Assembly: GCF_021018805.1 (NCBI RefSeq)
Contig: NW_026960608.1
Location: forward strand, 62,001-126,000
From: Prinia subflava
Lineage: Eukaryota; Chordata; Aves; Passeriformes; Cisticolidae
DNA length: 64,000 nt
Direction: 5' to 3'
The translations under genes were made by a program, and so were the position numbers. A model generated the notes under the pieces. The model worked only from the letters and a program-made list of their open reading frames with translations, searched no databases and was not told the DNA's origin. This document shows, piece after piece, positions 10,560 through 23,900 of the stretch. Within the stretch, counting starts at the first letter, position 1. The number at the start of each line of letters is the position of its first letter.

Positions 10560-13500
10560 TATATACTATTTCAGACAGGTTAATAATTTCTACTACAATA
10601 ATCAGGTTAAAAATCACACAGAAAACTCATGCATTTTACAACAATTCTTTGCTTGCAGAAGTTGATTGAATCTTCTCTCTTCCCATAAGCAGGTTTAATC
10701 TCATCTTCTGTAATTTTCACAGTTCTGTTTGTTCCTGCCATGGCATCTTGGTGATCAAACCAGCTATGCTAATCAAGTCTGTTTGACTCTCTGTCTTGTG
10801 TATTCCCACAAATGAAGATGTATGTCAGCACTAGTGGGATCCAGCAGTGCTTACCTGCTGGAAAACACACACTCAGTGTGATGGGCATTTTGCTGCATAA
10901 GCGAAGAGCTGATATTTGAAAAAGGAAGTCATTGCTTTGCCTGCATGTTGGTGTTGAACAAAATATACTGAGGTCCACAGAGAATCTCCCACTCAAATTT
11001 AAAAAAGCTCAATTTTTGACTCTATAATAGATATAAAAATCTAGTGAATAATCACAAGCTTGTGATCTTCATGCTCAGGAACATAAGAATTGCAGGTGCA
11101 ACCTTTGTGGGTTCTCCTTGGACATACAGTCATGGACTGTGCTTTACCACAGGATCACATATGATATTTCTTTCACTGAACCCCTTCTGCCTCACACTGA
11201 GCATGGAGGTGGTGCTCCACAGGCAAGCATCTGCCCAGAGCTGTACATTCTTTGCACTGTAGGATGATGCTCTGCAGACTGCTTAATGCTTCAAGGATTT
11301 TCCTATGGTACATTACATTTATTCCCTAGCCATGACTTTCCCCTTTTCACAGTTGTAGAAATCAGGTGAGAAGGTTAAGTCAAAAAGTAGCTATTAATTT
11401 TTGGGATCCATTTTGATAGTCTGAAGTCTTCAGAGCACACCCTATGTGCAGATCCTATTGCTGGCAGCTGCGTCTCTGTCGATGCTTATTTTTGTGATCA
11501 TCAATAATAACATTATATTTGTAATTTAATAGGCCTTAGAAATCAATAGTAGTAAGGGCACATAAAGCAGAAGAATTTCTGCCTTTTCAACCATGCTGAC
11601 AGAGGATGTAACAATTTTCTAGATGGTGTTCCAGGCACTGGTCACCAGGGTAACAGGGGACATGGCAAGTAGCATGTTCCAGACCTCTTCTGACTCTGAG
11701 GGATGGCACAGCTTTCTGGTGACACTCAAACACAGTCAACTTAACTCTGGTCCAAGTAAAACTCGGCCACCAAGGCTAGAAGGACTGGAAAGAAGTTGAT
11801 ATCTGATCATAAACATTAGGTGAGCTAAGAGGGGTTTCCTGCTTGCTGGAAAGGGAACTGCTGGGGAAAGCTGGGGTGAAGGAGGAGCTTCTCAGGCTTT
11901 GCAGTTAGGGGCTGAATCTGTGCCTGATCTTCAGTCTGTACCTCTGCTTTCATGTTGCAATCATCCAGTCACTTCTGACAGTGTTTGTTTGAAAGGCTGG
12001 AGGCCAAAAGCTAGATAAACTTTGGATTTAACTTTAATTCAGGATCAAAGGACAGAAGTGCAGTTCACTACATCTGCCCTGCTCTTGGTTGAATGCCAGA
12101 GTAACAGTCTGGGATTTACATGTGGTTTGTGTGCCCTAGATGTGAGCTGCACCTTGTTTGCCCAGCAGTGTGTCTTCTGCCCTACCACCACTTTCCAAGT
12201 GGTGCCTTCTTCTCCTTACCTGCTAATTCATGATTCTTCTGTGGATGCTTTGTCCCAGACTCCATTCTCCTTTGGATTCAGCTCTCATCTTCACTTTCTC
12301 TTCATATGCTCCTCAAACTACCTAACCCTTTTAAAGTCATTACTAGTCAATCCCACCACTTTGTCCCACATTTTCCCCATGCAATATCCCAGAACTGAGG
12401 AACCCAGAAGTCCAGCAATCCATCCACTTTATTTGATTCTTTCTTCCTCTATCTCTTCCTCATTCACTTTTTTTTTTCCTTGCCTTTGGAGTGAGATTCC
12501 TCTGTTTTGTGCTACAGTGGTCTTTGGAAGAGTCACTACAAACTCAAAGTGTGAAAAAAAGGCCACTAAATACTTTAACAAACTTTTATAAAGTGAGAGG
12601 TACAGACTTTTCTAAATACAGGTAACTTTTACTATAGGCTACAGTCTGAGGGTCATGTCTGATAAAAAAGGATTTAGAAAAGAGGAATATACTCAGCTCT
12701 CAGTATACAAAATAGGAGCAGTAAGTTCAATTGCAATGTACTTGCTTGCAAAAAATAAAACTGAGAGTATTATTGTATTTTTAAGAGTTAGAAGAAACAG
12801 GAGGTCTTTTCCAGTCTCTTTCTGATAGATAGGGGATTGAATACCATAGGAAGGAGCTTCCAGAGGCATGAGCCTTGCCAGATTTCTTTCAGGGCCCAAA
12901 GAACACAATAGTGGACTGGGATCTTGAAGACTCACTGATTAACTCTAGCACAGGATTTCATTGAAAGATTAGGCTTCTTGGATTCACTGACTCTGACCCT
13001 TCTGACCAACGGGAGCAAGTGCTCCTCTTTAGAGATTATGATTTGTAAAAACTTAGACACCCATTAGTAAACCAACTGGAAGAATAAGCCTATCTTAGCT
13101 ACAGTGGGAAATCTATAAAATGTCAGCTCATATCCATGAAAAGTGTGTAATTACAGCAGATTGTCATCAAATTGCAGCCAAAATCTAAACCAGGAGAGAT
13201 AATAACAATTCTCACCTAGCAGAGTGTAAATACAGATATTAAAGTGACAGAGGTGAAAGGAATATTTTTTTAAATCCATGTTGCAAATATATAAATAATA
13301 TCAACTTAAAGTCATGTCATAGGTGGCATCAATTGAAAACAGAAAGTGGAAGGGACTCAACCAATGCTACTCAAATGGCTGTTTGCACAACCAGGAGGAG
13401 ACAGGGCTTGCCAACCCTTCCCTTGCATCCTTCTCTCCAGCCTCTCTACACAGACTGCTTCAGCTCCATGGAGACTCAGGAGAGGCCTTACAGCACAAAA

Positions 13501-14809
13501 TTTTCAGGAAATCTGCTTTGCTTGGTGAGGAATTGAGCGTCAAGGCTGGCAGTGAGCTGTGCATCATGGCTGGTTGCATGGGTGCAACAGAGTTGTGCAA
13601 ATATACCAGTTCAGTGGTGTGGAGGGGTCATCCCTCCTCTCAAGCTGTTGTTAACCTCATCTGACCCTAGCTAATGATGCCTTCTTCTCTTCTGAGAAAC
13701 CTTTCTTCCTCTTAGACTTTGGCCCAAGAGCAAAAGTTCAACTATGCCAAAATCTTAAAAATGAAAGGGAGTTGGCAGTTTATCATGATGTGGAGATTCA
13801 GATCCAGGGAAGATGGTCAGCACCAGCCTCACGAGACATCTGGGCATCAAAACTGGAAAACTGTTGAGGCAGTATGAACTGACTGTAAGGTCTCCTTTAG
13901 CACTCCAGTGTCCTCCTGTCTCTAAAATAAAGCACTTGAATGTGCTATTTAGAAATACCAGGCAAACTTCTGGTCCTTCATAAGTAGCTAAAAACAAAGA
14001 CCAGGATACACTTCCTATTTCACTTCTTAATGCACCAGCTTGAGCTAGTGATATTTTCTAGCTGAGTGTATCTTTTGTTGAGTAATTTATCCACAAAACT
14101 AATTTCGTTGGCTAACACACCCCTCAAATGCACTCATCAGATTTTGAGGAGGTACATTCAGACAGCATTGCAAACTCTTTGCTGGTCTTGATCTGTGCTA
14201 TGGATTTGCTTATGTGGATCACATGGAATTAGATCCAGAGACAGAAAATGCAAGTAAAATGCAATCAATTTCTGCTGCAAATTTTAACATTTTTTGGTTG
14301 CATGGCACTGAATACATCAAAGTAATTTAAAAATATTTGTGAAAAAAAAAGGAGGGTTATATGGGAATAATAGCTGTACAGTGTACTACTATGTGTCATA
14401 GTAAATGAAACTTATTCTGAGTAAAATTTGAGAAACTTGTTAATATGTAGGGTCTGGAGTAAAATACCTGGGTTTGGTCATTGATACTATGTAGCACATC
14501 CCAACTGAAAATGTATTCATTACTTTGTGGTAAGCTAAATCAAATAGTCTTCAGCAGCAAAATAGGCTACTTTCAAGTTGCTATGTACTTTGATCTCTGT
14601 CACCAAACAACTTTATTAGAAAACTTGAAAACATATGCATACTAGTCACATTTACAGAGAAATAGGTCAAACACATGCCTCTTAACAAGCAGCAGAAACT
14701 GCTGTTGTGAAATTCAGGAATGACTGAATCAAGCATGTTTGATCCAACTATCAAAAGTTTTCTTTGTCTTGTTTGGCCAGCTGTAGGCCACAGATAACAA
14801 GCTCAGACT
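10560..14809. other. FGA-FGG intergenic region, no gene recognised
   Basis: About 4.2 kb between the FGA promoter and the 3' end of FGG. The longest open frame (12022-12591, plus) has a composition and motif content consistent with chance. No splice-flanked exon, RNA gene or clear mobile element was recognised. Confidence 0.5.
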
Positions 14810-14829
14810 TTTTTGGTAATAATCAAAAA

Positions 14830-14835
14830 TTTATT
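14830..14835 (-). terminator. FGG poly(A) signal
   Basis: AATAAA on the minus strand, about 190 bases past the exon-10 stop codon. It is the first canonical hexamer downstream and implies a short 3' UTR ending near 14,810. Confidence 0.65.
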
Positions 14836-15020
14836 GAGAATGTGTACAGAAAAAATAACTGTCTACGGAGATAAGCACTGCTCAGGGAAGAGGTTTGGGT
14901 ATCTTACAGTCAGTGTTGATTTATAGTCAAAACCGAACCATGTAATGTTTGCTAGGTTCAGTGTCTAAGACAGAAAAGATTTGCTTTTCCCATTCAGACT
15001 GGTCTTTGTCAAATGATCCT

Positions 15021-18000
15021 TTATGCATCTCCAACCTAAAACAGAAAAAAAAAAGAGTATTTTAATGTTCTTCTAATGAAAGAAGTAAATAAGGCTATGA
15101 TGACATGTTGATAGTGTTCATACATAGTTATATTAGTTGGGAATTAAAAAGGTAGCATTTAAAATACACAAAAGCAAGGGATTATTCCTGATCATGAGAC
15201 TATCCATTTATCTATCTATTAAAAGAAACAGTAATGTAGAAGGTACACTGAAATTAAAGTACAAATACTTCTGTTACAAAATAGTAAACAAAGCCAATTT
15301 CTCTAAGATGCAGTGGGCTTAACTTCAGCTATCCATGCTCAGTGTTTGAAATTATTACAATGTTCTGTGTTCATTTTAAATATCTCCTCAGCCCTGTGGT
15401 CGAACCTGTTTGACATTGCCTAAGTTGTGCTGCTGTCCATCTACTGACAGTCTGTTGAATGGGATGATTTTCATTGCAGATTTCTTCATGGAGTACCACC
15501 GGTCACGCCAGGTTGCCCAGATAATGCCATTGTCAAATCCAGATGGACCAGCATCTCCTGATGTGTACACACCACCTAAGAAACATCAGTTGGAGCAAAA
15601 CAGTTGGTTGCTTTCTAAAACAGTTACTGTGTCCATACATTTTTCTGGTCCTGAACCCTCTATGGCATCCATAGATGTCCTAACAGATCCTGTTCACTGC
15701 CTTTTTCCCCCGTTTTGCTTCTCTCAGGATTGATTCTCCCACTTTGGAATGGAGAGCAGTCATAAATTCCTACTACTGGTGTTAACAATTATTCCAAAGA
15801 ACAGGCTATGCCAACTTTGGAAAACCCAGAAAGCAAAGTGTACTTTATAAACATGACTCACTTTCCTTTGTCACTGAAATGTGGTGTCCTGGATTATAAA
15901 CACTTAAAAGACACCTTACCTATATAATATTTGCCATTGAGGTGGCCAGCATGGCATCTATTCATCCACCACCCAGATCCATCTTGCTCAGCACAGTTGC
16001 CTTCATAGTTATCATTGTCATTATCATGGGTACTGAACCGCATGCCATTGTGGTAGGTGTAGGATTTATCACTTGGGTCATCTCCAAAATCATATCCATC
16101 AAAGGCATCCCCAGCTTCACCCCCGATGAAGTAGGCGTAAGTCAGTCTATACTTGTCTTCTTCACTTCCCACTCTGAATACAGCGTAGTCAGCAGTGCTG
16201 TGGAGAGAGGGCAATGCTGAATATGAGCATGCTGCATTCCCAGCACATGCACAAATGAAAATCCATCAGTGTTAAAACTGCAGAAAAGGCATTTATTGCA
16301 TCCTAGCATTTTAAAAGGAATTGTTTTTGTATGACTGTGGGCCTCAGTTCAGTGACACACATCCAATCAACTTCTGTGCTCCAGTATCAGACATATTTTC
16401 TGACTATTAGTCTTTAGTGATGTATGAATATCTACATTATCAACACACACACGCACGCACACATACAAATATATAATCTCCCAGGTTCATAATAGCAGTA
16501 AAAAATAAAATAATAGAACAGAACAGAAGGGACCTATAATGACCATGTAGTCCATAAGATATGCAAGACAAAGAAACTTAGAGATGAAACAGATTCTTTC
16601 TGCCTAATAAATGAGTGCTGACAGCATGTGGCCTTCTGACAGGCACGTGTGCCTGGCAACAAGTCACACCCAGTGACTGCTGGCACAGCTGTAAGTTCAG
16701 GAGCCACAGCAGTTCCATGCATGTTAGCTGGTCTAAGGGTTCATAATCTTTTAGGAGCAAACTTTTATCATTACAAACTGATGCAGCACTGGGAGCAGTA
16801 GGTTTTAAGCTGTCATTTTCAGAAGCATCATAAGCAAATACCTTTTTTTGCCATTCCAGTCCTCCAGCTCTATTCGTAAGGTGTATGGCAGAGTGGACTG
16901 TGTGGTTATTAAATGCATCTTTTCATTGCCCAGCCAGAACTCTGTGGTGTCATCTGGGGACAGATGTCCAAATCCTTCCTTGTACTGAACCCAACTTTTG
17001 CTGAAGTCTTCGCTCCCATCCAGTCTCTGGGGAAAAAACCAAGAACACCAAAAACAAAACAAACCCTCAGTCAAAAAGATATGTATCATATGTAGGTACA
17101 TAAAAACAGTGCTGATGCAATAAGTTTCTTTATACCAATAATAAATAAGTGGCATACCCTTTGTAGTACTGTCCAACCGTTGCCATATGAGTCAATCTCG
17201 CAGTAGACTAGGAATGACTGCTTGGCTCTTTGAGGCTTGATAAAGTACAGACCACTTTTCCTTCCACCTTTATTTGCAATATCTTGACAATCTGAAGTAA
17301 AGATATTCCAAAGATAATTTTCAATCCAGCTACAATTCTTTCCTCAAATTTATTTTATATTGTAACTTTCTTAGTGAAAGAAATGCAATTTATCTAAATA
17401 TCATTTTTGCAAAGTTAGCAATTTAGTCCACATACTTCAATGTCATTGTCATAAAAAATCCTACCATGGGTCACAGGACTTGTTTAAGGTGAAGATGAAT
17501 TTAATCTCACAGAGTTTAAGCAGTATAAAACATAGTCATTGCATTGATTTCTACAGCAACAAAGAAAGACACTTCTGGACCTAATGGAATATTTTTTTTT
17601 TCCACGTGGCTTAGTAGAAGTGGGATAATGAGTTATCTTCTCTTTGTCCCAGGTCCATGGAAACTCTAGTCATGTCCCTCATGTCTAGCACATGTTTTGG
17701 GATAATTGTATTTTGGCCAAAACGACCAAAAGCAAGAACTATGTTCCGCCTGAATCCTTGCCTGCAGAGCATCTAACTTATACTGACTGGTTTTATAATT
17801 TGCAATTTTACATATCTTTGCAGGTCTGTGACCCATAAGATTACAAGTAAATCATTGTTGTGATGCCAAGTGGCAGTACTTGTAGCTGAAGTAACCCTCC
17901 ACCATACAGGAAGCATTTTGCACACCTCTTCCAGTTGTCTCCTGAATTTCAGCCCTGTCTTTGCATGGCTCCTGACAGAGTAACTCAAGCTGGGCAATCT

Positions 18001-20041
18001 TCTCTTTCAGCTCTGTGATCCTGTTGCCATTCATTATATGTGTATCTGTCAGCTGTCTGGACAAAGAGACATAAAAATGGGTTGTTGTATCCACCATTTG
18101 AGAATGTGTAATACACATTTATTTCCCTGGACACATGCCTCATGTATCTAACCTGCTGCTACATGCACCCCTGTAAAACGAGGTGCCTCTATTAGCATTG
18201 ATATTTAGAGTTAAGGACAGGCAAAATAGGAAAGCACATGCTTAACCTCATGCAAAACTTAACCATATGCAAAACTTGACTCTAATCAGCAAAACTCTAA
18301 CCAGTAAATAACGTATGAATATAACTCCATGGAAAGTTTTACTTTGCTCTCCTGGAGTTAATGATAAACTCCTCCTCAATTATGGATGTGTTTGTAAAAC
18401 ATAAGTGCTCTAAATAAGCTGCTGTAAATGTCAGAATACCTAAATAATCTTTGACATAATGTCAGAGAAGCAGAGATCTGTCAAAAAACATATCCTTAAG
18501 ATTTAGAAACATTAATGATGTTTTCAATTTTATTTCCAATGTCAACCTATAAAAGACAGTTTATAGTTAGTTATGATTTAGAACCAGGTAACTGGGCTAA
18601 TTTTCATGGATATATGCAGCAAAATTGGCCAGAATGAATGATTGCACAAACATTCCAAATACTCTGCTTTACAGCAAAAACTCATGACCTCCAAAGGTCA
18701 TGAAAAAAAATTTAGGGAGAGCTGGCACAGCAGGAGAAACATAAATAAAAATATTGCCAGGCTTCATGACATTCTTATCTTGTGTACTTCTTGCACAATT
18801 AACGGTTTATCCAGGTGAGCAGAGAATTCATTATCAGGTCGTCATGATCCTTCTGTGTCTTGCTAGGCAGCTACTAATGGCTGTGTGGGCAGAATTGTCT
18901 GCAAGAGCACAAAAGACCTTTCTGAGAGAGGCTTTTTGGCACTTGACATAGGAACAGAAAGAAAACAATTTGTATTGTCACTGTTAAAAGAAGTGGAAGA
19001 TACCTACTGTATAGTAGTTTCATGAGACAATATAGTGTTTTCATATCTGATAATTTCTTCAATTATTTTCCTGGACTTTTGAGTGAAATCATCAATTGAA
19101 TCTGTAAAACAGAAAAGGTATAAAATAATTGTAGTTAGGCAAATTAAAAAAAAGAAAACCACATAAATAATATTTTTCAGTTGTGTACTTATTTTTATAT
19201 GCTCACTTGGTAATGTCTGCTTGTCTGAAGGATAAAGGCCTTGGATGTGTTGAATCAGATGGTCTGCTGTTACTGTGGCATTAGAAATCTGCTGCAAAAT
19301 TCTCTCCATTTCCTGCAGGTCATTATCCACAGCGGGATGGTATTTATTAAGGAAATCTGCAATGCCACAAGTTGTTGGGCAGAAGCTACCCTAAAGAGTA
19401 AAGAGAAATAGTTGACAATGTTTCAGAGGCAAAAAAAGCAGAGTAGAATATTTGGGCAGAGGAACTTTGAGACACTGCTGACACAAATTATAAAGGATAA
19501 AAAAGGGCAGGCATTTGCAGCAGACTTTGTCTGCTGTACTTGAATTTTTTGAGAGACAGTTTACTTTCACACTATGTACACACAAAGGAAGAAAACAATG
19601 CATGCCATTATTGCAGCATCTGCTGGATATGTGTTCTCATCCACAGTGCAGCCTCCTGTACACTTTTACCAAGCATATACTGCTGTCAAGAAATAACAGG
19701 TTCAAGCAAAGCGCACTTAATAAGTATGGAAAACAATGATGAGGTTCAAGTGATAACGCTAGCGAAAAATCAGCATAGTAAAGCTTCAGTTACATTTTTA
19801 AGATAAAAGAAAATTGTTCAGGTACTTACAAATCTGTCATCCAATATGCAGCAGTTTTCTCTGGTAGCAATGTACTGAAGAGAAGAGAGAGGGCCATTTT
19901 TAGTGGATTTTCTCCAACACCACTTTCTGCACTAACACATTTCCTAAACACTGTCTCTTCACTTACCGCCATGCTGGTAGAAAAGAGCAGGGAGAGGAGA
20001 GACCCCAGGGGAGTCCAGCTGCACAACGTCAGCCCCATCAT
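15021..20041 (-). CDS. FGG: Fibrinogen gamma chain, complete coding sequence
   Basis: The gamma chain pairs with alpha and beta in secreted fibrinogen and carries polymerisation hole 'a' and the main factor XIIIa cross-link site. Coding exons: 19967-20041, 19830-19874, 19207-19390, 19008-19101, 17926-18056, 17158-17291, 16842-17026, 15920-16197, 15406-15575, 15021-15035. All phases agree and give 436 aa. Features in order: a 25-aa signal peptide ending [14 protein letters not shown]; a coiled coil with glycosylation site NAT; CQEPCKD disulfide knot; then the fibrinogen C-terminal domain. That domain has the calcium loop [10 protein letters not shown], the [10 protein letters not shown] and CHAGHLNG pocket residues and GFDNGIIW. 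The tail has QQ and K for cross-linking and ends KQVGDA. Exon sizes equal the familiar gamma-gene pattern (45, 184, 94, 131, 134, 185, 278). The first of two ATGs was used; the second would remove one residue. Confidence 0.96.
15388..15405 (-). CDS. FGG: FGG gamma-prime-like readthrough tail
   Basis: If exon 9 is not spliced at its weak donor (CAG|GTTCGA, intron bases 15405-15400), the frame continues into intron 9. It adds only VRPQG before TGA at 15388-15390, giving a 437-aa alternative chain. Mammalian gamma-prime uses the same intron retention, but its tail is long and acidic. Here the acidic, tyrosine-containing part is absent. That this isoform is made is inferred. Confidence 0.55.
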
Positions 20042-20203
20042 GTCTGTCCCACCAGGTGCTGCCGACTGCCCATGCAGTTGTGCAGTCAGCAGCTGAGAAT
20101 GTTCAACCTAGCACAGGGTGGCAGCAGTTTAAGGCAGCAGGCTGAAGCTGGGGGCGGGAACTGGGAGGTGGTGGGAAGAGGTGGGGTAGGGATTTGAGGT
20201 GGA

Positions 20204-20212
20204 TTCCCAGAA
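20204..20212 (-). promoter_or_regulatory. FGG upstream STAT3 / IL-6 response element
   Basis: TTCTGGGAA on the FGG strand, about 165 bp upstream of the ATG. It fits both the STAT palindrome TTC-N3-GAA and the CTGGGAA type-II acute-phase element known in mammalian fibrinogen promoters. A TTTAA box lies nearer the start (20128-20132). Sequence match only; function inferred. Confidence 0.55.
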
Positions 20213-20574
20213 TTTACACATACACTCCTCCCATTTTTAGAACCCGCTTTGTACTTAGTCACTCGATCTCTGCTCCAGCCAAGGTCTCAGGGGAGGCAGG
20301 AAGGTGAAACAAGGCATGGAGATGCTACACCTAGTCACAAGTGTAATCAAACTCACACATCACTTCGTAATGGGGGCTGGCAGAAATTTCACTCTAATGC
20401 ACAGGGAAAAGCCACAGTAGCAATCTGAATTATCTGTACCAGCTATCAATTGCTTAACAATAAATGATATTTTGGGATTATGCAGGCCTTTCCTGCCACA
20501 GATGTCTACATGTTTTGCAAAGAGATTCAACATAATTTTCCCTGTTCTGTGGATGACAAAACTGAGACAGAGAA

Positions 20575-20966
20575 TGTTGGCTGGGGAATCAGCCAGAGTC
20601 AAGACAGCACTCAATATGAGTTAAAAATCTTGCTCGTTTATTCAGCTATTTGGCTTACATTTATACTGTGTTAAGCATATCATGCACCTAACTCTGAACA
20701 TCATTGGTTAAACCATAGTGTTCACGCGTCCTTGCAGTATACATAATTGGTTCAGAAACTCTGTCCACGGGGCTAAATGCTGCAAATCTTCCCTAACTTA
20801 TGGTCAATGCATCCTGTCTAGCATCCTGTTACAGCTACTGCTCCAAGCTTTACTTCCTCCTTATCCCATCTAAGGAATGGTTCAAGGACGTTTCATCTTC
20901 TACTCATCCCTTAAGCTAAGAGCACGATTGTGCACATGTCCCTGCTTTTCCAGCCATGCATCCACA
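20575..20966 (-). repeat. Solo LTR, family A, copy 1
   Basis: A 392-bp unit (minus orientation TGTGGATG...CAACA) containing AATAAA. It is flanked by a perfect 6-bp duplication AGAGAA (20569-20574 and 20967-20972). It matches 26078-26465 along its length. The 6-bp duplication suggests an ERVK/betaretrovirus-type origin. No internal retroviral sequence adjoins it. Confidence 0.8.
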
Positions 20967-20972
20967 AGAGAA

Positions 20973-23900
20973 AGCTATGAAGTCATTGGGCAGTGGCATA
21001 TCTGGAAAAGAAGTCTGTGGTTTTACTCACAGGCAGTGAAAGTAAGAATGTTCCCTATCTTTCAACACAGTGAGTCCATTCCATTGACTTTGGTCAATGC
21101 TTCCTTGCTGGGGAACTAATGTTGTTCGTATCTGCCTTATTCAATAGTGTTACAAGAGTGCTGGCAAGCCCTGTCTTCTGCATGGGCTTTGTTCCAGCAA
21201 ATTACTTCAGTATGTCCCTTTGCATGCTATCTGTATTGGTAGCATTAACACCTTTCCACTCATGACCTAGACCTGGTCTCTGAACTATGGCTTCTGCAGA
21301 GAAAGTCTGATTTAGTGCCTGTACAGCACGATGTGTGATAAGGCAATGTTGAATGAGGCTTTTGACTCCGTTACATGTTTGACCAAATGATGCGAAGAAT
21401 GGTGAGAATGGAGCTCACGGATAGATCTGTTATTACTGAGATCAGCTTTGTGAATTCAGGCAAATGACTTCATCTCTGTACAGCAACATCAATGGTTCAA
21501 CTTGGCTTAATAGGTATGTAAAACATGGAAAAAAAGCATTCTACAGGAACCAGATTATTAGAAAATTAGATATAATTAGGCCCTGAAACATGGAGAACAT
21601 CCACCACATATTGCCACAAGGAAATGTGAGTGTTTAAGATGCTAAAAATCAGTCTGATGTGACACTTAAGTGAGGCTGCAGTATTGTTCCTGGGAGAGTT
21701 AGCTTTCCAGTAACTGTACTGATGACCAGTGGATTAGTTGTCAGTCTGCCAGAAGTCATTTCCAAAGTGTGAAAAACGAGGTTCACTTGGTAAAATTTAA
21801 AAGTTTAATAAAAAAATACAAATAGACAATCAGGAGACAATAAGAACAAAAATATTCTTTTACAGGAGCCTGGGTACCTTGACATGGAGTTCACCATGTG
21901 GTACGCAGCTTAACAAAAGACTCATCCCTTAAAAACACAAGTGTGTTGAATATTCATACATCACATACATGATTCAAATATTCCTTTCAAATTTTAGGTG
22001 TTTCTGTTTAATCTCAACTCCCCCCTTCTCCCTTCCATCTATAAATCTGGCCTTCTCATGGCTCCATACAGTTGCAGGGCTTTTGATAACAGATGCCATA
22101 TATCTTTTCTCAGAGCCTCCTTTAGAGTCATTGCTGCCATCCCTTATCCAGCTAGGATACTGTGAAAAAAGTTCCTTGGTTATCTTCTCCATTTCTCAAG
22201 CTAATTACAAAAGCATCTTTACATAACATAGCTTCTATTTTACTATTATGCTATAACCTAAAAACTACATTTACCGTATTACTGAAAGAAACTATATGAA
22301 TACAGCATAACTTCCCAACATAACACATGGGATATTCATTTTAATATCTGCGAAAAGCCAGTCATATAATATGCATTTATAACACAAAGGATGACTGATG
22401 CTAAAGGTTTGTCTTTCCAAATCTGGTATTAATTATCTTCAAGAGCCATGTGCCGAATGCGCTTTTGTTGACTTTACTGATTCAAATAGGACATGGTTCC
22501 ACCTTTTTCAGAGTTACTTCTGTTTCCTAAAGTGTGACAATAAAGTAAATAGAACTGGGTAGAAGTCTAGCTGCTGCTGCGTTTTTTGCTGTTGCTTCAC
22601 TGGTGCTGTTTACATGGACTGAGGAAACTACCTCTGAGCCTCCTTGTCACTGCTGCTCATACACTGAGCTTCAGAAGTCAAAGAAGATGACAACAGAGAA
22701 CTCTGGCAGTAAAAGCCTAGTTAATCTTAAATTTAAAACCTTAAGATTTTATAATTAAAGCATGAGAATAGCTATAATGTAATAACAATGTATAAATAGA
22801 GCTTCAAAGTTCAAGATAAATGTCTAATTGCTGGGAAAAACAAAAGGATCATTATCCCTACAAATGGGTTAGGAATAGAAAACCTGATTTTTCAGTCAGA
22901 TGCTTATGTTACACAAAATTATCACTGTATATATTTACATTCATGAAGGAGTCAATTTTCAACATTGATTGCCTCAATGATTACCAAATATTTGCACACT
23001 GCAATTGCAACTGTTGCTTAGCTGTATTTGTGGTCACAACTGTGGTACTTCTTAGGAGAAGATGTAACTATTTAAACTTCAGGAAATTTTTGTTTTCTTT
23101 ACTGATTACATGGTTATGAATAATTAATCATGTAATATATTTGCTTCTTTTTTCTTTTCTTCTGTTCTTTCACCTTTCATTACTTAGAAAGATCTTATTC
23201 CTACTTTTAATTAAGTTGAAAGCAATATGTATTCTTAGTGGAATGACTGCATGGTATTTTTCCTCCTTTACATATCATTTTGTCTTGGTAGGTCTTGGTT
23301 GCAAAACAGGTGACCCACTTACCAAACAAGTGTGCTAGAGACCTAATTGTACCCTCAGATGTGTCCAGCCTAATTTAGCTGTGTTGATTTTCTGGCCAGT
23401 GTTTTCTTTCTGGGAATTCTGTTTGCTGGTTTGGTAACAGATGAGGATCAAATCGTGTACCACAGGTGGAAGGAAGAGTTCTCAAACTCAGTGTAGTCTT
23501 TTCCTGCAATTGATTTTTGAGGTGAGAGTAAAGATGAATTATTTGTTTGAAAGAGGTTTTTTCAACTCAATATTGATTAGTATTTTTTGTCAGCCACTGG
23601 GACACTATCCAACACCTTCCCATCATTCATAGAAAACCTTTCCTCAGAAAAACAAACCAGAAAAAACATGTTTATGTCTGTAAATTAGTTCCTGGATATC
23701 AGAATATCCTTATGGCTGCCTTAGAAAAACATCTGTTTTTTAAGCTTATACTTACTTGCCTTAAGAATCTAACCTGAAAAATCAGTCTACAACATTTTAG
23801 AAATTCTTTAGTGATGAGTTTTAAGATTTCCAGTGGGCTTTCATTACTGTTTAACTGAAAGTGTTCAGTGGACGTGAAATGAACTTGCATTTTTTTAGAT

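Noticed and set aside
12022..12591. 189-codon plus-strand open frame between FGA and FGG
   Set aside because: Ser/Leu/Phe-rich, no recognisable domain or signal, no splice context, and pyrimidine-rich DNA gives such frames by chance.
15894..16214. A stand-alone 106-aa fibrinogen-like protein
   Set aside because: It is exon 8 of FGG plus a few intron codons; splice sites at both ends place it in the full gene.
16441..16475. CA-rich and other short tandem repeats as possible arrays of interest
   Set aside because: Ordinary microsatellites; no spacer structure, so not CRISPR-like.
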